The notes under the pieces are model-generated. The model was not told the origin of the DNA. It did no database searches and saw only the letters and a list, made by a program, of their open reading frames with translations. 52,811 nucleotides of DNA from Nephromyces sp. MM_2019 (Eukaryota > Apicomplexa > Aconoidasida > Nephromycida): positions 5,969-58,779 of the forward strand of contig JADHZB010002122.1 of the NCBI GenBank assembly GCA_015657535.1. The letters run 5' to 3'. The position numbers and the translations under genes were made by a program. Each line of letters opens with the position of its first letter. The first letter of the stretch is position 1. Shown here piece by piece: positions 12,447 through 24,823 of the stretch.

Positions 12447-13944
12447 CACCCAGAGAGTATGAAAGGGCTTAAACAAGCATATTGCTACCTTCTATTGAAT
12501 ACTTGCTGCTCTTTCATCGATAAGTTTCGCACTTTTTTTATCTGAAACTTCACACTTTATCGAAATATCAATAATTTATCCTGAGTACCGATATATGTTG
12601 TTACACAGCCTTCAAGTTCTAGCCATAGTTTTTTGCTGCAGCACTCTATTTTGTTTTTTTCCTTTATATTTTTGTATGAAGACAAAAATTTAAACGCTCC
12701 CACGCAGGACGCTAGTTTCAATCTAACTCGCGCTAACAAACATCGCTAAATCCAGGAATTTCGCTTATTCAAACAAACCTAAAGTTTCTTTGATGAAGTG
12801 CCTACATGATATTCGTATCACTAAGACGAAGCTACCAATAATATCTCAACCTTCCATAGACATGGCGAGATGCAAGGATTCCAGGAATGGAGCCAGAGAA
12901 GATGATAGCAAAGATTTTTCAATCATTCGACCCTCAAAAAGCAACTCACGCTCTAAAGAATTGTTTATACACTTAAAAACACGTACGTGGAAGAATGAAT
13001 AAATAAACAGCTAAACTCCCACTTTCTTTAAACCCGAATAAAAGCGCACACACGCTCATGACGGACAAGAAAATCTAGAAAGATAACGTCATGGCAGCAC
13101 TATATTCAGTAGTTCAAGCAGAAAAGAAGACCCATAAAAGCTTCACAAGTACTTTTTAAGCAACATTTCGCACACCAAAATCCAAAGACACAAAAGTGTG
13201 TGCTATCGTTGACTAGTGAGTATATGGCAACATTGCAATTGACAGTGCTAACGAAATTAATGCTCTGAAGAGGCTGTATGTAGGCTTTATTAAAGAGAAA
13301 AAAACGCATCAAAAGATGTCAGCATAGCGGATTATAGCGTCAAATCTGAAAGTAAAATCAAGATTCTTACATATTAAACTAGTCAATCCCTATGAATTAC
13401 TTTCTTTGAAATCATTTACAGTCGAAAGCACTTTAACAGGAACGCGCTTTCACTAAGGGCGTGAAGTACTTGCTAGTTTGAAGGGATCTATATGCATACT
13501 AATTGATATCAATGAATTCTATATCGTAACGACAAAAAAAATTATACCTGCCCCACTAAATATGGTGAAATAGCTGCATTAAATTCCTAAAAATATTTAA
13601 GCAGGTAACCCGTGAAGTTACAGGAAAAGATAGAAAGTACGGCAAATAGCAGCCAGTTGCTCTACTGTATCATGGACAGAGTAGTGTCATCATTTCATGC
13701 ACACACATACGCAGGAGATGACTATAATGGCAATGTTAAATACCACTATAATTACATAAAAAAAAGAAAGTAAAGCAATTTCAACTGCAAAGAAGAGGAG
13801 TCATCAAGTTCCCGGGAAAGGCAATCATGCAGTATTCCTCTCTTTTCTAAAAAAAAAGCTATTCATTGCAAAGATGTGGCCACAGGAGCAAGTACAGTAT
13901 AACTACAATTCCAATATGAGCCCCCACATAATCCTGAAACCAGC

Positions 13945-14092
13945 AAAACACAGATACTCAGCAACACACCGACACTCAACAACAGATAGGAACTCAACAG
14001 CACGCAGACACTCAGCAACACACAGACATTCAGCAACAGATACACCCAATAACACACACACACACACCCAACAACACCCAGAAAAACACACC
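13945..14092. repeat. Degenerate CA-rich minisatellite
   Basis: Irregular units of about 10-20 bp built from ACACTCAGCAACAC, GACACTCAGCAAC and ACACACAC. Long open frames on both strands here are products of the repeat, not genes. Confidence 0.85.
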
Positions 14093-15897
14093 CCAAAATT
14101 CAATCAGGACACATATTCCAAGCACGAGGATGAATGTAAGAATGAAAAACAAGAAAACTAAAGGAATTCTTATACAACATAAAAAATAAAATACAAGTTT
14201 TTTTCTAGGCAAAAAAACAGATTAAACAGGGTTCTAAAAGATGAGCATACAAAGCTCAACAGCTACTATATTGATCAGATATCTGCAGCCAGCAACACCA
14301 AAACAACGGGCCAAATTAATGGGGAAAAATAAACCACAAGCTTCGGCTCAAAACAAAATTCCTTAAACAAAACGGCAAATACTGCTCATTTCGTTCATGC
14401 TTGTACATTAAATAGGCCAAGTGTTCCAGCACACATAACGCATCAGGAAGAAAAGCATAATATGTATGCTCTGAAGTATAAATTGAAGAGCAAAAAAAGC
14501 TGCAAAAAGCCAAGAAAAAACTCCACCCTTTGAAAAAAAGGCCTTTTTAAATTAGACCAAACTAACAAAGAGTCACAAACGGCAACTATGACCAATTTCT
14601 GTACTTGGTAAACATGAATAATATACAATCAAAATGAGTATATAAAGCGTAAAAATAAAATAATAAATACCAAATGATCACCTGTATCAGTTATACGGGC
14701 CAGGAGGAAGATGAGGAAGATTGAAAACCTCCACTGTACTCCGTGTTCCGCCAAATTGAACTGTTGAAAAAAAGGCAAAAATAACTCAAAAAGCAGACTT
14801 GGTGCATATAAATTTGGCAGGAAGAAGAGGGGAAGAAAAATAAACACACAATCCAAGCAACCACAAAAATCTACAGTCACAAATGCAGACCTACGCGTGC
14901 AAAGATAGCATCAAATATACGAGATCAAATTGAAAACATTCGCCAACAGATAAAGCATAAAAGGTGGCTTTTGACCTTAAGAAAATTCATATGTTTGCCT
15001 AGACACTCTACTTGTTTAACTTATTTATATTATATTTCTCTCTGTATTAAAGGCTTTCACTCTCAAAGTTGCGTGCAGCAAAAACTGCAAAAGGAAAAAC
15101 AAACACAAAAAGCAGCTTCCCGTTGCACACCGAGAATCGTGAAGCCCCATACCTTCCAGTTGGTTGGAATTAATTGCCTCCAGAAATGCCCTCTGGACAC
15201 AGAATCTCAGAAAAAAAATGGGATGCATTTTTCAAGAGCAGAAAAAGTATAATTACGACGTAGAAAGGAATACATACGCGTAATTCGCATAGAAAGAATT
15301 CACAAAACCAACGACTTATCCTATTCTAAGACACTTAAAATAGAAATATGCTATCAGAGTGATGAAAAAACAAATATATCCCTGATTTACCCAAAACATA
15401 AAAGGGGCTAACCAAAAAAAAGGTAAAATCACAATTTCAGAAGCAAAACAAGAAAAATATTTCTCGGATAAATCACATGCAGCCAAAAAGAAGAAATCCA
15501 CACTTTCTTGGGGTTTTAAGAAGGAAGATACAGAAGGAAAACAAAGCCAGTGGAATAAGAGCGATTAAAATGAGCACATCTGCAAAAGCAGGTCAGGCTT
15601 CGCTTGCATACTCACATAAATCATCTCATATATATACGTTGAGATTTTGCATTTTTTTTGGTGCATACCTTGAAATCACTGGTATAAATAGAAACCTTTT
15701 GCCTTGTTGTATACTGCAATCGTAAAAAAAAACGAAGAAACATGTTTAAATGGCATATATTTGCATACTGTGTGCATCAAGTGAGACTGCTGGTCCCAAA
15801 GAGATAATAGCTCACACACAAGCTTGGCATCGGGTCGTGTGAATCAAACTAAAAATAGAGGAAATACTCCTGAACATCACTGAAATGAATAGGCCAT

Positions 15898-16316
15898 GAC
15901 TGCACACAGACAGACACACAGATGCACACAGACGCACACAGGCACACACAGACGCACACAGATTGACACACAGAGATACACAGATGCATACAGACCCACA
16001 CAGAGGTACACACAGAGATACAGATATACACAAAGATGCACACAGACGCACACATACGCACACAGAAGCACACAGATACATACAGACACACACAGACGCA
16101 CACACACGTACACACACGTACACAGAGATACACACAGACGCACACTGACGCGCACAGAGATACACACATAGATACACACAGAGATACACACAGATGGACA
16201 CAGACGCACACAGAGATACACACAGACACACACACAGATANNNNNNNNNNNNNNNNNNNNNNNNNNNNNNNNNNNNNNNNNNNNNNNNNNACACAGACGC
16301 ACACATACACACAGAC
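15898..16316. repeat. ACACAGA/GACGCACACA array interrupted by a 50-base gap
   Basis: Hundreds of bases of near-tandem ACACAGA, GATGCACACA and GAGATACACACA units, broken by 50 undetermined bases at 16241-16290. The gap length is a round number, so the array is probably unresolved in the assembly and may be longer. Its continuous open frames (THRHTQ-type or [15 protein letters not shown]) reflect the repeat. Confidence 0.93.
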
Positions 16317-17334
16317 AGCGTAAAAAAAATTAAATCAAGCTGTATTGCAAAAGCATCATTATGTCTTAACTTGATCACGACTACAAAACCAGAAATGCAA
16401 AGTATAAACAATACAAGAAAATATATGATGAGCTGGGAATAAAAGTGTGACTACAGAATAATTGCAATCCACGATCTTTTTCAACAACGATTAACACACA
16501 GAGGGTTTAAACAAAACTTTTGATAACATTCGAGTTGATTGATGACGGAGTAACTCCAGGCATTTTAACATTAACACTCAAATTTTTCAAGCCCATAAAA
16601 GGCTTAGACCTCTATTTTTAAACATTAACCTAGTGAACTAAGCATAAAGCTGCTTCAAGTAAAAACTACCGAAAAAATATGGAAAAAAACCCATTAAAAA
16701 AAAAAGACCCACCGGTAGTATTAGGCTCACTAACTTCCATATTCCCCAGAAAACAATTGGAGTATTTATAATGCTCAGAGATCTCAAACGACCCCTGTAG
16801 TTTCTCTAGAGATTAGTAAACATAGAAAAAAGCATATTAAAAATTTTTTTCAAGTAAAAGCCTAGGGCGAAATACATATAGTAGCAGTGTATGTACATTC
16901 CGGCTTAGTTAAAAATAGTGGGAGCCGCACGTTTAATATGCACTTTCATGGCTGTGCTGAAAGTATTTTTTTTCAATAAAATATTGCTATATATAAATGA
17001 TCCGAATTTCTTGACACATATTTTATTATTACTACTCAGCTTCAAGAATATATATACCGGGTTAAACAGTTGAAAGCTTAGCCCTCTGTTGCTGTGTTCG
17101 CACAAAAATATACATCTTATTTTGGAGTGGGCGTGAGCTAGCACATTATACCCCAAACAAAAAAAAGTCTAGTTCATGTGCATCACACACAAAGTGTTCC
17201 AGTCAATCTTTTCCGGAAAGTTTGCCTTCTTAACGCATGATAGCGTTCTAGCAAGCAATCACTGGAGAATTTAAGGATAAGAACTAAAAACCCAAACCCC
17301 TACACACAAAATACGAGGAGAATTGCAAAGTTTT

Positions 17335-20300
17335 TCAGGCATCAAAGACACTTTTTAAAGCCCTAAACCTTTTATAGGGTCTCCTAGCTAGATACGTTTC
17401 ACTAACTGCCTTAATAACGACTACGCGTTTTACTGGTATAAAAAAAAGCGTAAATTGAAGCAGAAAACTAGCTATACTAGACGTTGAGCTACAAAAAGCT
17501 TCTTCACATGCTCGAAAGACCAAATTAAAAATCGCCAAAAGCTAATCGCCGAAATTTTGGCGACAGTGAAAGCAGCAAATCTGATATACTAATCACATAT
17601 AATATCTTCAGTAATGTCACAACAATAGCTGGGCATTTTTTAAACGTCTTCTTGGGTTTTTACTTTTTTTCATTTCCTCTTCTTCTCTTGCTTTTTGAAA
17701 AAACACTTTTATATCTTACTCGTCTTCAAAATATAGCATTCATATAATTTCCGAAAAAAATGCAATTATGAAAGCAAGCCACTCATTTTCACATGCTGCT
17801 ATGCAAAACAAAAACGTCAAAAAATTGACATGAAAACCCGCTGCCATTCCAGCTTCTTACTGATAGGCAGATCACTACATCCTTCAGCACTGTGATTGGA
17901 GTATTGTGAACCGCGCAATTCTTAAGATCTACGATAACACTCCACTGCTCCACACGGTTCTTCACTAACATTTTATTTATAATAAACTCTGAGAAAACAT
18001 ACATCAAAAGAATACCAGGATAGTGTTTTAATTGCTATACTTACGCATAAACGTCGAAAAGGAAAAATTTACGAGTAAAAATGAAGCTTCAATATCAAAC
18101 TTTATTCGCACACAGGTAAAACCTAAAAATCACTGCTTGAAGAAGTAAAAAAATTCAACATAAACACTAAAGAAACTACCCTTTATAGAACAAATTCCTA
18201 TTACAGAGGTTATACTAATACTATCAATATCAACCCAATCACGCAGCTTCTACCCCTATAACTAACTGAATCATACAGCTTCTTCCTCCAACACCATCAC
18301 CACATTAACGCTGATAATTCAACACAATGCCACTTGCCTAAAAACCTAAATCAACAAGCAAATTAGCTGATATTAAAGCATTCATCCGCCAGAAGACTTC
18401 CCCCATGAAGAAAAGTATTTTCGCAAGCATTTTCTCGCAAAAGGAAAGCAGCCAGTTATAAATGGAGTGCTTACCTAACCAGTACACAATGGCCATGAGA
18501 GCTTCATTCTGAACAGCAGCGAAAATATTTACAGAAAAGACCAGTAGCATTAGCAGGCGGATGCTCGAGTAGGTGAGCTTTAAGCTGTCAATTATTTATT
18601 ATAAAAAAGCTAAACACACACACACACACACACACACACACGCCAGAATTGGCCTCAAGTCAGGGCATACGCTAAGATTAGCAACTCGCACAAAGCACAC
18701 AATAAGTTCATTTTAGATGTCTTAAACTGATTTCTTGCTATTTTGAGGAGACAACAAGCTCTTGCTAGATAGCTTGATACCCCCAAGCGATAGATACTAA
18801 AGCCTCGTGCATGCCAGCGAGAAGAAAAGTGCAAAATACATCATTTTTCACTTAAGAGGATTTTTAGTAGAAAAGCTTTGATATAAATTATCGGAAAATA
18901 GCGTTTCATAACTGCAGCACAGTTAGAGCAGATTATTTGAAGATAAGAAAAAGGAGGGGAAGATGCAGATATATACGAGCAGAAGAAGAGTGCTTTTCAT
19001 ACGCTTACATGATCACAGTGCTGCAGTTTCTCGCAACGAATTATCAGAATAGGCCGTAGGCATTTGTCTCTCCCATGGATATAACAATAGCCTTTTGCCT
19101 GTGACACACGTTTGAAGATGAAAGAGAACGAAACACAGTAAAAAGTAGCTGCAAATGTGCATTTTGGCTGGGTGAAAAATAGCGATATGAAAAGAAGAAA
19201 AAATTTTGAAGAAAACAAAGAAGGAGGATTGAGCAAATCATAGAAGATTCACCATCAAATCCTTTTTGGTAGTTGCTACGCAAAAAGTTCAGGAAAAAAG
19301 TAAAGTCGAGAAAAAATAAAAAATTTCATAGTTTAAGGCATCATTTACTAAGGAAAAGAGGAAAAAAAATTGCTTATCACGTTAAAAACATAAAATTTAG
19401 TGCTTAGGAGCAGCGCAAAAGGGAAGCTACAACACAAAAGGAGAAAAAGATAGTACAGTCATTTGCACACACAAATAGAAAAAACATCAAAATGCAAAAA
19501 GAGTGATCCAGCCACCCACACACAGGTGACCAGTATTCACAACGTAGCATACAAACAACAGCAATAACCAGAGAGCCATATTCACATAAAAATCCAGCAC
19601 AAAACACATCACACACACACAGACATATTCGCGATTAAAAAAAAATTTCCCGAGTATCCCCCAAAATTAGACGCCCACATGAAGTCAGCATCAAAAGCAG
19701 TTTACACTAACCAAGGCGGGATAGATGTTGTTTAACACTAGTGGAAAAGTTTCTTTTCGCCACTCCAAATGCCTATGCATGTCTTCGATACATTTTTCAA
19801 TATCCCATTCATTTCTGCAGTTTGAATCGTATTGGAGTAGAATAGGAGGGGTGGAAATTCCTAAGGTTCTAGCAGGGATGTACTTCACTAGAAATAGAAA
19901 AAAGGGAAAACTACACGCAAGCCATAGGGAGAGCCTGGTATATCACGACTTGAACTACAGTAGGTGAACCTTTGAAGACATAAAACAAAATTATAAATAG
20001 CTGGGTAAGATTCTCACTCGATTAATGCCTATAAGGGGGAGATTAATGCTGCCAGTAGTGCAACATAGAGAGCTGTCATATCATATACTGTGTGTGTAGT
20101 GCATTAATCTAGTATCAAAATAATGGGGTATTTTTCGAGGGCTGCTCATAAGCAAGAGGAGCAACCCAAAGAAAAACTTTTACTTTAGAAACACAGAATG
20201 GCACATTTAATATAAAAACTTACCCACGGCATAATGAAGACTATTAATGCCAGACACACACAGACTCAAATAAAATAGTAAACACACGCACGACAAATTC

Positions 20301-22081
20301 CCGGGAAAATAACGTATCGAACCGCATAGTTACGCTTAAAAGAGGAGGCACACACACACAACTAATTCCCAAGAAAAAGTATACGCTGAATCGCGCATTT
20401 ATACTTTAAACACACAAAAAATTCTACTATTTTGAAAGAGAAGCGAACCCTTGAAGAAAACGAAGGAGATATCTGTCGTTACTGAAGATGGTGCCCTCAG
20501 AACGAAAGTTTCTCTTTCTTAGCTCAACCTTCAATTCAGTAACTTTTAAATGCTCATGTTCATCAAATTTGAGATCTCCAAAGATTAATCGTACTGACTT
20601 AGGCCCAATTGGTTCTCCCTGGGAGATGGAAGCAGGTGTGAGTAGATGAGACAGGAATACTCTAATAGCATAGAGTTTTCAGTACAAAAAGGGAGAAGGA
20701 GAATATTTTAAGACACATAGAAACACTTAGTGAGCTGTAGAGAAACACTTAGTGAGCTGTAGAGAAACACTTAATGAGCTCTACACACGTAGCAAGCTCT
20801 ACACACACACTTAATCAACTCTACACACACACTTAGTCAACTCTACACACACACTTAGTCAACTCTACACACACACTTAGTCAACTCTACACACACACTT
20901 AGTCAACTCTGCACACACACTTAGTCAACTCTACACACACACTTAGTCAGCTCTACACAAACACTTAGTGAGCTCTACACACTCAGAGGCAAATGATGCT
21001 ATTTTGTGGAATAACGGAAGACAGCTGCTCATTTGGCGGTGAGAAACACGCAGAAGGCAGGAAATCTTATCAATGATCTAACATAGAAAACACTATGAGG
21101 GTGCAAGAGCAAAACAAAATTATCACGTATGTGTGCAATGAAAAAAATTATAACCAAGAGAAAACTCCAAAGAACAAGAGAGCTACACGCTTTCTTGTTC
21201 AAGCATTGTATCTTCCCTTGTAGACAAGATGAAGAAAACAAATTAAAAATAGCAAAAAGATATTTGATACAAAAATAAATTCACATTCAACTAAAAGATG
21301 GTGAATTTATTATACAAGATAGTCATCTGAAATTACTGGCGAAAATAGCTAGTCACATTATATTTTTAACCTGCAATTCAAGACTTCAATCAATGAAAAA
21401 CACAAGGGAAAGCAACTTCTTGGGTGAAAAATACGAAAGAATTGAGCGGCAAGCTATAAAATAGTCGCAATTTTATTCCATTTACTAACAAATTTACGTT
21501 GCTAAAAAATGTATGATAGCGCCTATAGCTTTTTTGTTAATCAAAAATATAGTATCTGCAGCTTTTCAGCAAGAGCAAGGCTTTAAAAACCTAAAGAAAA
21601 CAAGCCATGAAGCATCGCTCAACGCAATTCTTCTCGCTCAATAGGGGGGTGTACGTACACCCCCCTATTGAGCAGCAGCATATCCCCCAGAAAAGCCCTA
21701 ATACTGCACGCATATAAGCAGCTAGTGCAGAACACAAACATACGAGCACACTGGTCTCTAAAACAGGTGTATATACCCCTGCAAATATTTCTTAAGCAGC
21801 CTTAACTGGGGGTTCTGCTACTTTAAAAAGGTAGAAAATCAAAAGAAACAAATATTTTAAAATAGTAGACGATACAAAACCATAATATAAAGCTTGAAAA
21901 TGGTGCAAATAACCACTAACTTCACACATATAATAGAGGAAACTCTTTTCGTTGAAAAAAAGCTTGATATACACTTTGAGCAAGCCTTACCATTCTTATC
22001 GCATGGGGAGGTGGAAGAAAGTTCAGAGCTTCTTTTGGTAGGAGTGCGGGGCCTGAAGCACCTCCCTCCATAATTCTCAAG
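17335..22081 (-). CDS. CRAL-TRIO (Sec14-like) lipid-binding protein, multi-exon, both ends uncertain
   Basis: CRAL-TRIO proteins bind and exchange lipids such as phosphatidylinositol and phosphatidylcholine at membranes. Reading down the minus strand, exons join in phase: 22081-21991 (probable), about 20618-20449, 19814-19712, 19098-19009, 18508-18475, 17988-17861 and probably one starting at 17409. The second encodes the N-terminal helical domain ending NDRYLLRFLQG. The third has NEWDIEKCIEDMHRHLEWRK, matching the CRAL-TRIO-N pattern 'LRFLRAR..D.EKA...L..HLEWRK'. Next come GYCYIHGRDKCLRPILIIR (lipid-pocket entry strand), a 34-nt exon NEALMAIVYWL, then RVEQWSVIVDLKNCAVHNTP, equal to the family's 'VIDLKGLG' strand. 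The 17409 exon (AVSETYLARRPYKRF) fits the following helix, but the end of the domain was not found: the frame stops at 17335 unless a further splice occurs. The first exon (RCFRPRTPTKRSSELSS) is low-complexity. Start codon not found. Confidence 0.8.
18613..18641. repeat. (CA)n microsatellite
   Basis: A pure run of about 14 CA dinucleotides within an intron of the Sec14-like gene, between the exons at 18508 and 19009. Confidence 0.97.
20718..20984. repeat. 22-bp minisatellite, about 12 copies
   Basis: Tandem 22-bp units sharing the core ACACTTAGT. The left copies read GAAACACTTAGTGAGCTGTA. The central copies read ACACTTAGTCAACTCTAC, with a CACACACA expansion. The right copies return toward GTGAGCTCTAC. 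The middle copies are nearly identical, which suggests recent homogenisation. It is intronic in the Sec14-like gene, between the exons at 22081-21991 and 20618-20449. Confidence 0.93.
21636..21673. repeat. Perfect 38-bp palindrome with no spacer
   Basis: The left arm GCTCAATAGGGGGGTGTAC is followed directly by its exact reverse complement, centred on GTAC^GTAC. It lies in the large intron of the Sec14-like gene. It could extrude as a cruciform or bind a dimeric protein, or mark an old insertion or fold-back junction. Symmetry ends sharply outside the 38 bp. Confidence 0.97.
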
Positions 22082-22084
22082 CTG

Positions 22085-24800
22085 AAACATAGGCACGTTG
22101 CGAAATTCGGGCAAAATCACATCCAAAATACCAAGTAAGGACTAGGCTTGGAAATTCTCCTTAAAGATTATAGCACAAAAAGACTGATTCTAGAAAGTAT
22201 TTCACCCGACGTCCTTCAATCGCTAAAGTGGTAAACAGGAGGAGGTAAGGCGTTTTCAAGACAAAATCTTTATATACGGCTTGCAGCCAAGCCCTTCAAA
22301 TAAAGAACTCTAACATGATCCTGTTGGGAATAGCGTAAAACAGACAGCTAATATTGCAGCAATTTTCTGGGTAAGTCTGGACGAAACAACCGTATTGTTA
22401 CATTTATTGAGAACAGAAATAAATGAACCATAACAGGACGAGACCTGCAAAAACAAGAAAACAAAGGCTTGACAAAAATATCGCTTTCAGCCTGGAAACA
22501 AAAAATCATTTTTATAAAGTACTTTTTAAAGAGCTATGGATTCACAGCATTAGAATTAACGAGTGAAAACATAAGGCCAATACAGGAAAACGCATTAAAG
22601 GAGATTGATCAGGCTCAAGAAAAAACATTATTCCATGATATTTGTAAATGCTCAGAAAATTGCTTAAACATAGCAAGAGCAACAAGCATCAAAAACTAAA
22701 CAAGAGCTGGCATACATATATTAATTTATATCTGGCCAATCGCAAAGATTTAAGAAAGCTTAGAGCTCTCAGTTACTTGGAAATACAATCTGACTGGCAT
22801 CTCCCAACAAAGAAATACATGAGAGGGTATATATAACTGTATCTTTCTGCTGTTCATAGGAAAAGCTGGAGGAAAATTTTCATTCCTTATAAAAGTTACA
22901 ATTGGCTCCTTTGGCTTCTACAAATACTTCAATTAAAAAAGTTCAAATTATGCGTAACTCAAAGGCTATCAGGCTTCTTCAATGTCTTTGAAGACGAGCA
23001 TAACTAGAGGATTCTGCCTACCCCAGCCACCTATTACAATATCGAAGATCACCGGGGTCGCAATAGGATTAGGTTGGTTCAAACTAAACGTAACTAGGAA
23101 AAATTGCATTTCCAGCGTACAAGAGCCAAGGTCAACGATAATACAAATAAATAGAGAATGAGGTAAAACGCATGTTCCTCATCCTCAGTCCATTGGTCTT
23201 CATCTTCTACCTTGCTATTGCCTTTCAGGGTTCTGCCTTTCCTCACGTTCAATAGATTTTAGTTCGATTTTATTCCTTAATCTTCACATCCACTGAAATT
23301 TTTCCTTTTCTGTTGCACTGCAGCACTGTTAAGAAGACTTTGAAATTTTTTTGCATGAAATTCCATAAAAATTTCCACGTTTCTACATTCCTTGTCAACA
23401 TGCACCCTCCTCCATTTCATGTCAAGCGGGAAAAAGTTCAAAACGATTCCTGATGTCTCGCTTGTGTGTGTGTGGGTGTTTAGGACTCCGGCGTGAATGG
23501 CCGATGAACTGGTGACTGAGCGAGTGATGATTGAGCGACTGATGGTGGAATGAATGATGGTTGCGCGAGTGATGGTTGAGCAATTGCCTGGATGGCTGAG
23601 CGATTGACTGATAGTTGAGCGAGCATATGCGCGACACAGTGCGCCAATGCATATCGACTCCTTCACGAATTTGAGCTTCATGTGTGTGTGACTCTCCATT
23701 AGAGCAGCTATTTCAAAGTAGTGGAAAAGACCTGGACGCTATAGCGCCGCTACCGTCAAGTTCAAAGCCTTGCAACACACACGGCCTGGTTTGTTTGCAT
23801 CTGCTAGGCAGGACCGCCGGGACTGCTGATAATTTGTGGTTAAATTATAATAAGCTTTAATGTAATGAAATATATACAATATATAAGAAGCCATTGACGG
23901 GAATTGAGCCCGTGACCCCTTTACTCAAGGCTTTTTTTAAAACTCTATTTAGCTCATTTAAAGGAGGACCCCACATAGGGGGAACAGCACCATTATCATC
24001 CCGGAAACGATGTGCTGCGAAATAATTCCAAACTTCAACGGGGTCTCAAGACATCAGGGCAAAGCGCATCCAGTGAGACAAGAGCTACGACCGTTGTGGA
24101 TGAATATGCGATCATTTATCGCAGAGTCCCCGCTTGTTGCGGAATTCGTCCTAAGATGCGGTGGTATTTTAATGGAAAGCGTAATTGCGTATCATTATTT
24201 CTCGTTGTGACAGCATCCACGGAAAGAAGCTGTGGCGGTTTTTTTCAATACAAAGCATAATTGAGTATCATTTTCTCCCCTTCCTTGACAGCGAAACAGG
24301 CTGGACCAGGTGATATTGCAGGCATATACTGATCAATTCTATTGGTAAGAAGCGAGCAGTTCCCGTATTAGCGTGCTCTTATTAGCTCATTCGTTACTAT
24401 CGAAGACAACGGTAATTATCCAATCTACACTGAACCGCTCTATTTCAAAATTTGCAAGGAAACTAGCCTGCTAGCTCGCCAGGTCCCAGGAGCTCTAGAT
24501 TTTTTCTACTGCTACAAAAAAGGTTTGAACACCCAAAGTGGTAGCAAGAGACACTCGGAAATCACTCAGTAGTACGATTTAAAAAAAAACAAAAAGCTGC
24601 AACGGTTGCCTGCTGTGCCATAGCCTCTGCCGAGATATAAGCAAGAGCTTCAGCGCAACACCAAACCTCTTCGCGCTTAATCATTTCTATATATTTTTCA
24701 TCCGAGAACAATAAGAAATGTAATATCTAAAAAAAAATTACGATTAAAAATAGTACTACCCTGTTCGAGAGTGTTGATAGCAGCAAACTTTGCGAGATAA
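22085..24800. other. Region without a recognised gene; several exon-like open segments
   Basis: The plus-strand frame 22469-22699 (for example ENIRPIQENALKEIDQAQEK) and an overlapping frame to 22836 look protein-like, but have no recognised domain or convincing splice borders. A 15-bp degenerate repeat lies at 23515-23625 and a tRNA T-arm-like hairpin near 23890-23912. An imperfect direct repeat of about 40 bp is seen at 24174-24213 and 24254-24294 (both contain TAATTG.GTATCATT). The promoter and first exon of the Sec14-like gene may also lie here. Confidence 0.4.
23515..23625. repeat. Degenerate 15-bp tandem repeat
   Basis: About seven units related to TGAGCGAGTGATGGT, with substitutions and two longer units. 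It creates open frames on the minus strand (Asn/His/Ser-rich or Thr/Ile/Ser-rich) that I take to be artefacts. Confidence 0.8.
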
Positions 24801-24823
24801 TTCTGTGAGTCTGCCATCGAACA

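Larger units (their letters stand above)
12500..17300. other. Gene-poor region with CA-type arrays and a sequence gap
   Basis: No recognised exon. The plus strand is strikingly A-rich, as in the introns of the minus-strand genes to the right. This would fit transcription from the minus strand, but no protein motif supports a gene. Open frames in 13863-14212 and 15812-16442 are only the translation of CA/TG repeats. A short segment, MKVHIKRAAPTIFN, preceded by tttcagcacag on the minus strand near 16910-16957, might be the last exon of the Sec14-like gene, but the link is unproven. Confidence 0.5.

Noticed and set aside
13863..14212. Several overlapping frames rich in Cys/Val/Leu or His/Ser/Thr.
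   Set aside because: Repeat translation in all frames; no start context, domain or splice logic.
15812..16442. Long open frames on both strands (Cys/Val-rich minus, Thr/His/Gln-rich plus).
   Set aside because: They are translations of the CA/TG array in several frames at once and run across undetermined bases.
20718..20984. Regular repeats considered as a CRISPR array.
   Set aside because: Units are directly tandem with no unique spacers, and the genome is eukaryotic.
23277..23699. 140-residue minus-strand frame, one of the longest in the window.
   Set aside because: Its middle is the 15-bp degenerate repeat (Ser/Ile/Thr/His-rich), two frames are open together, and no domain is visible.
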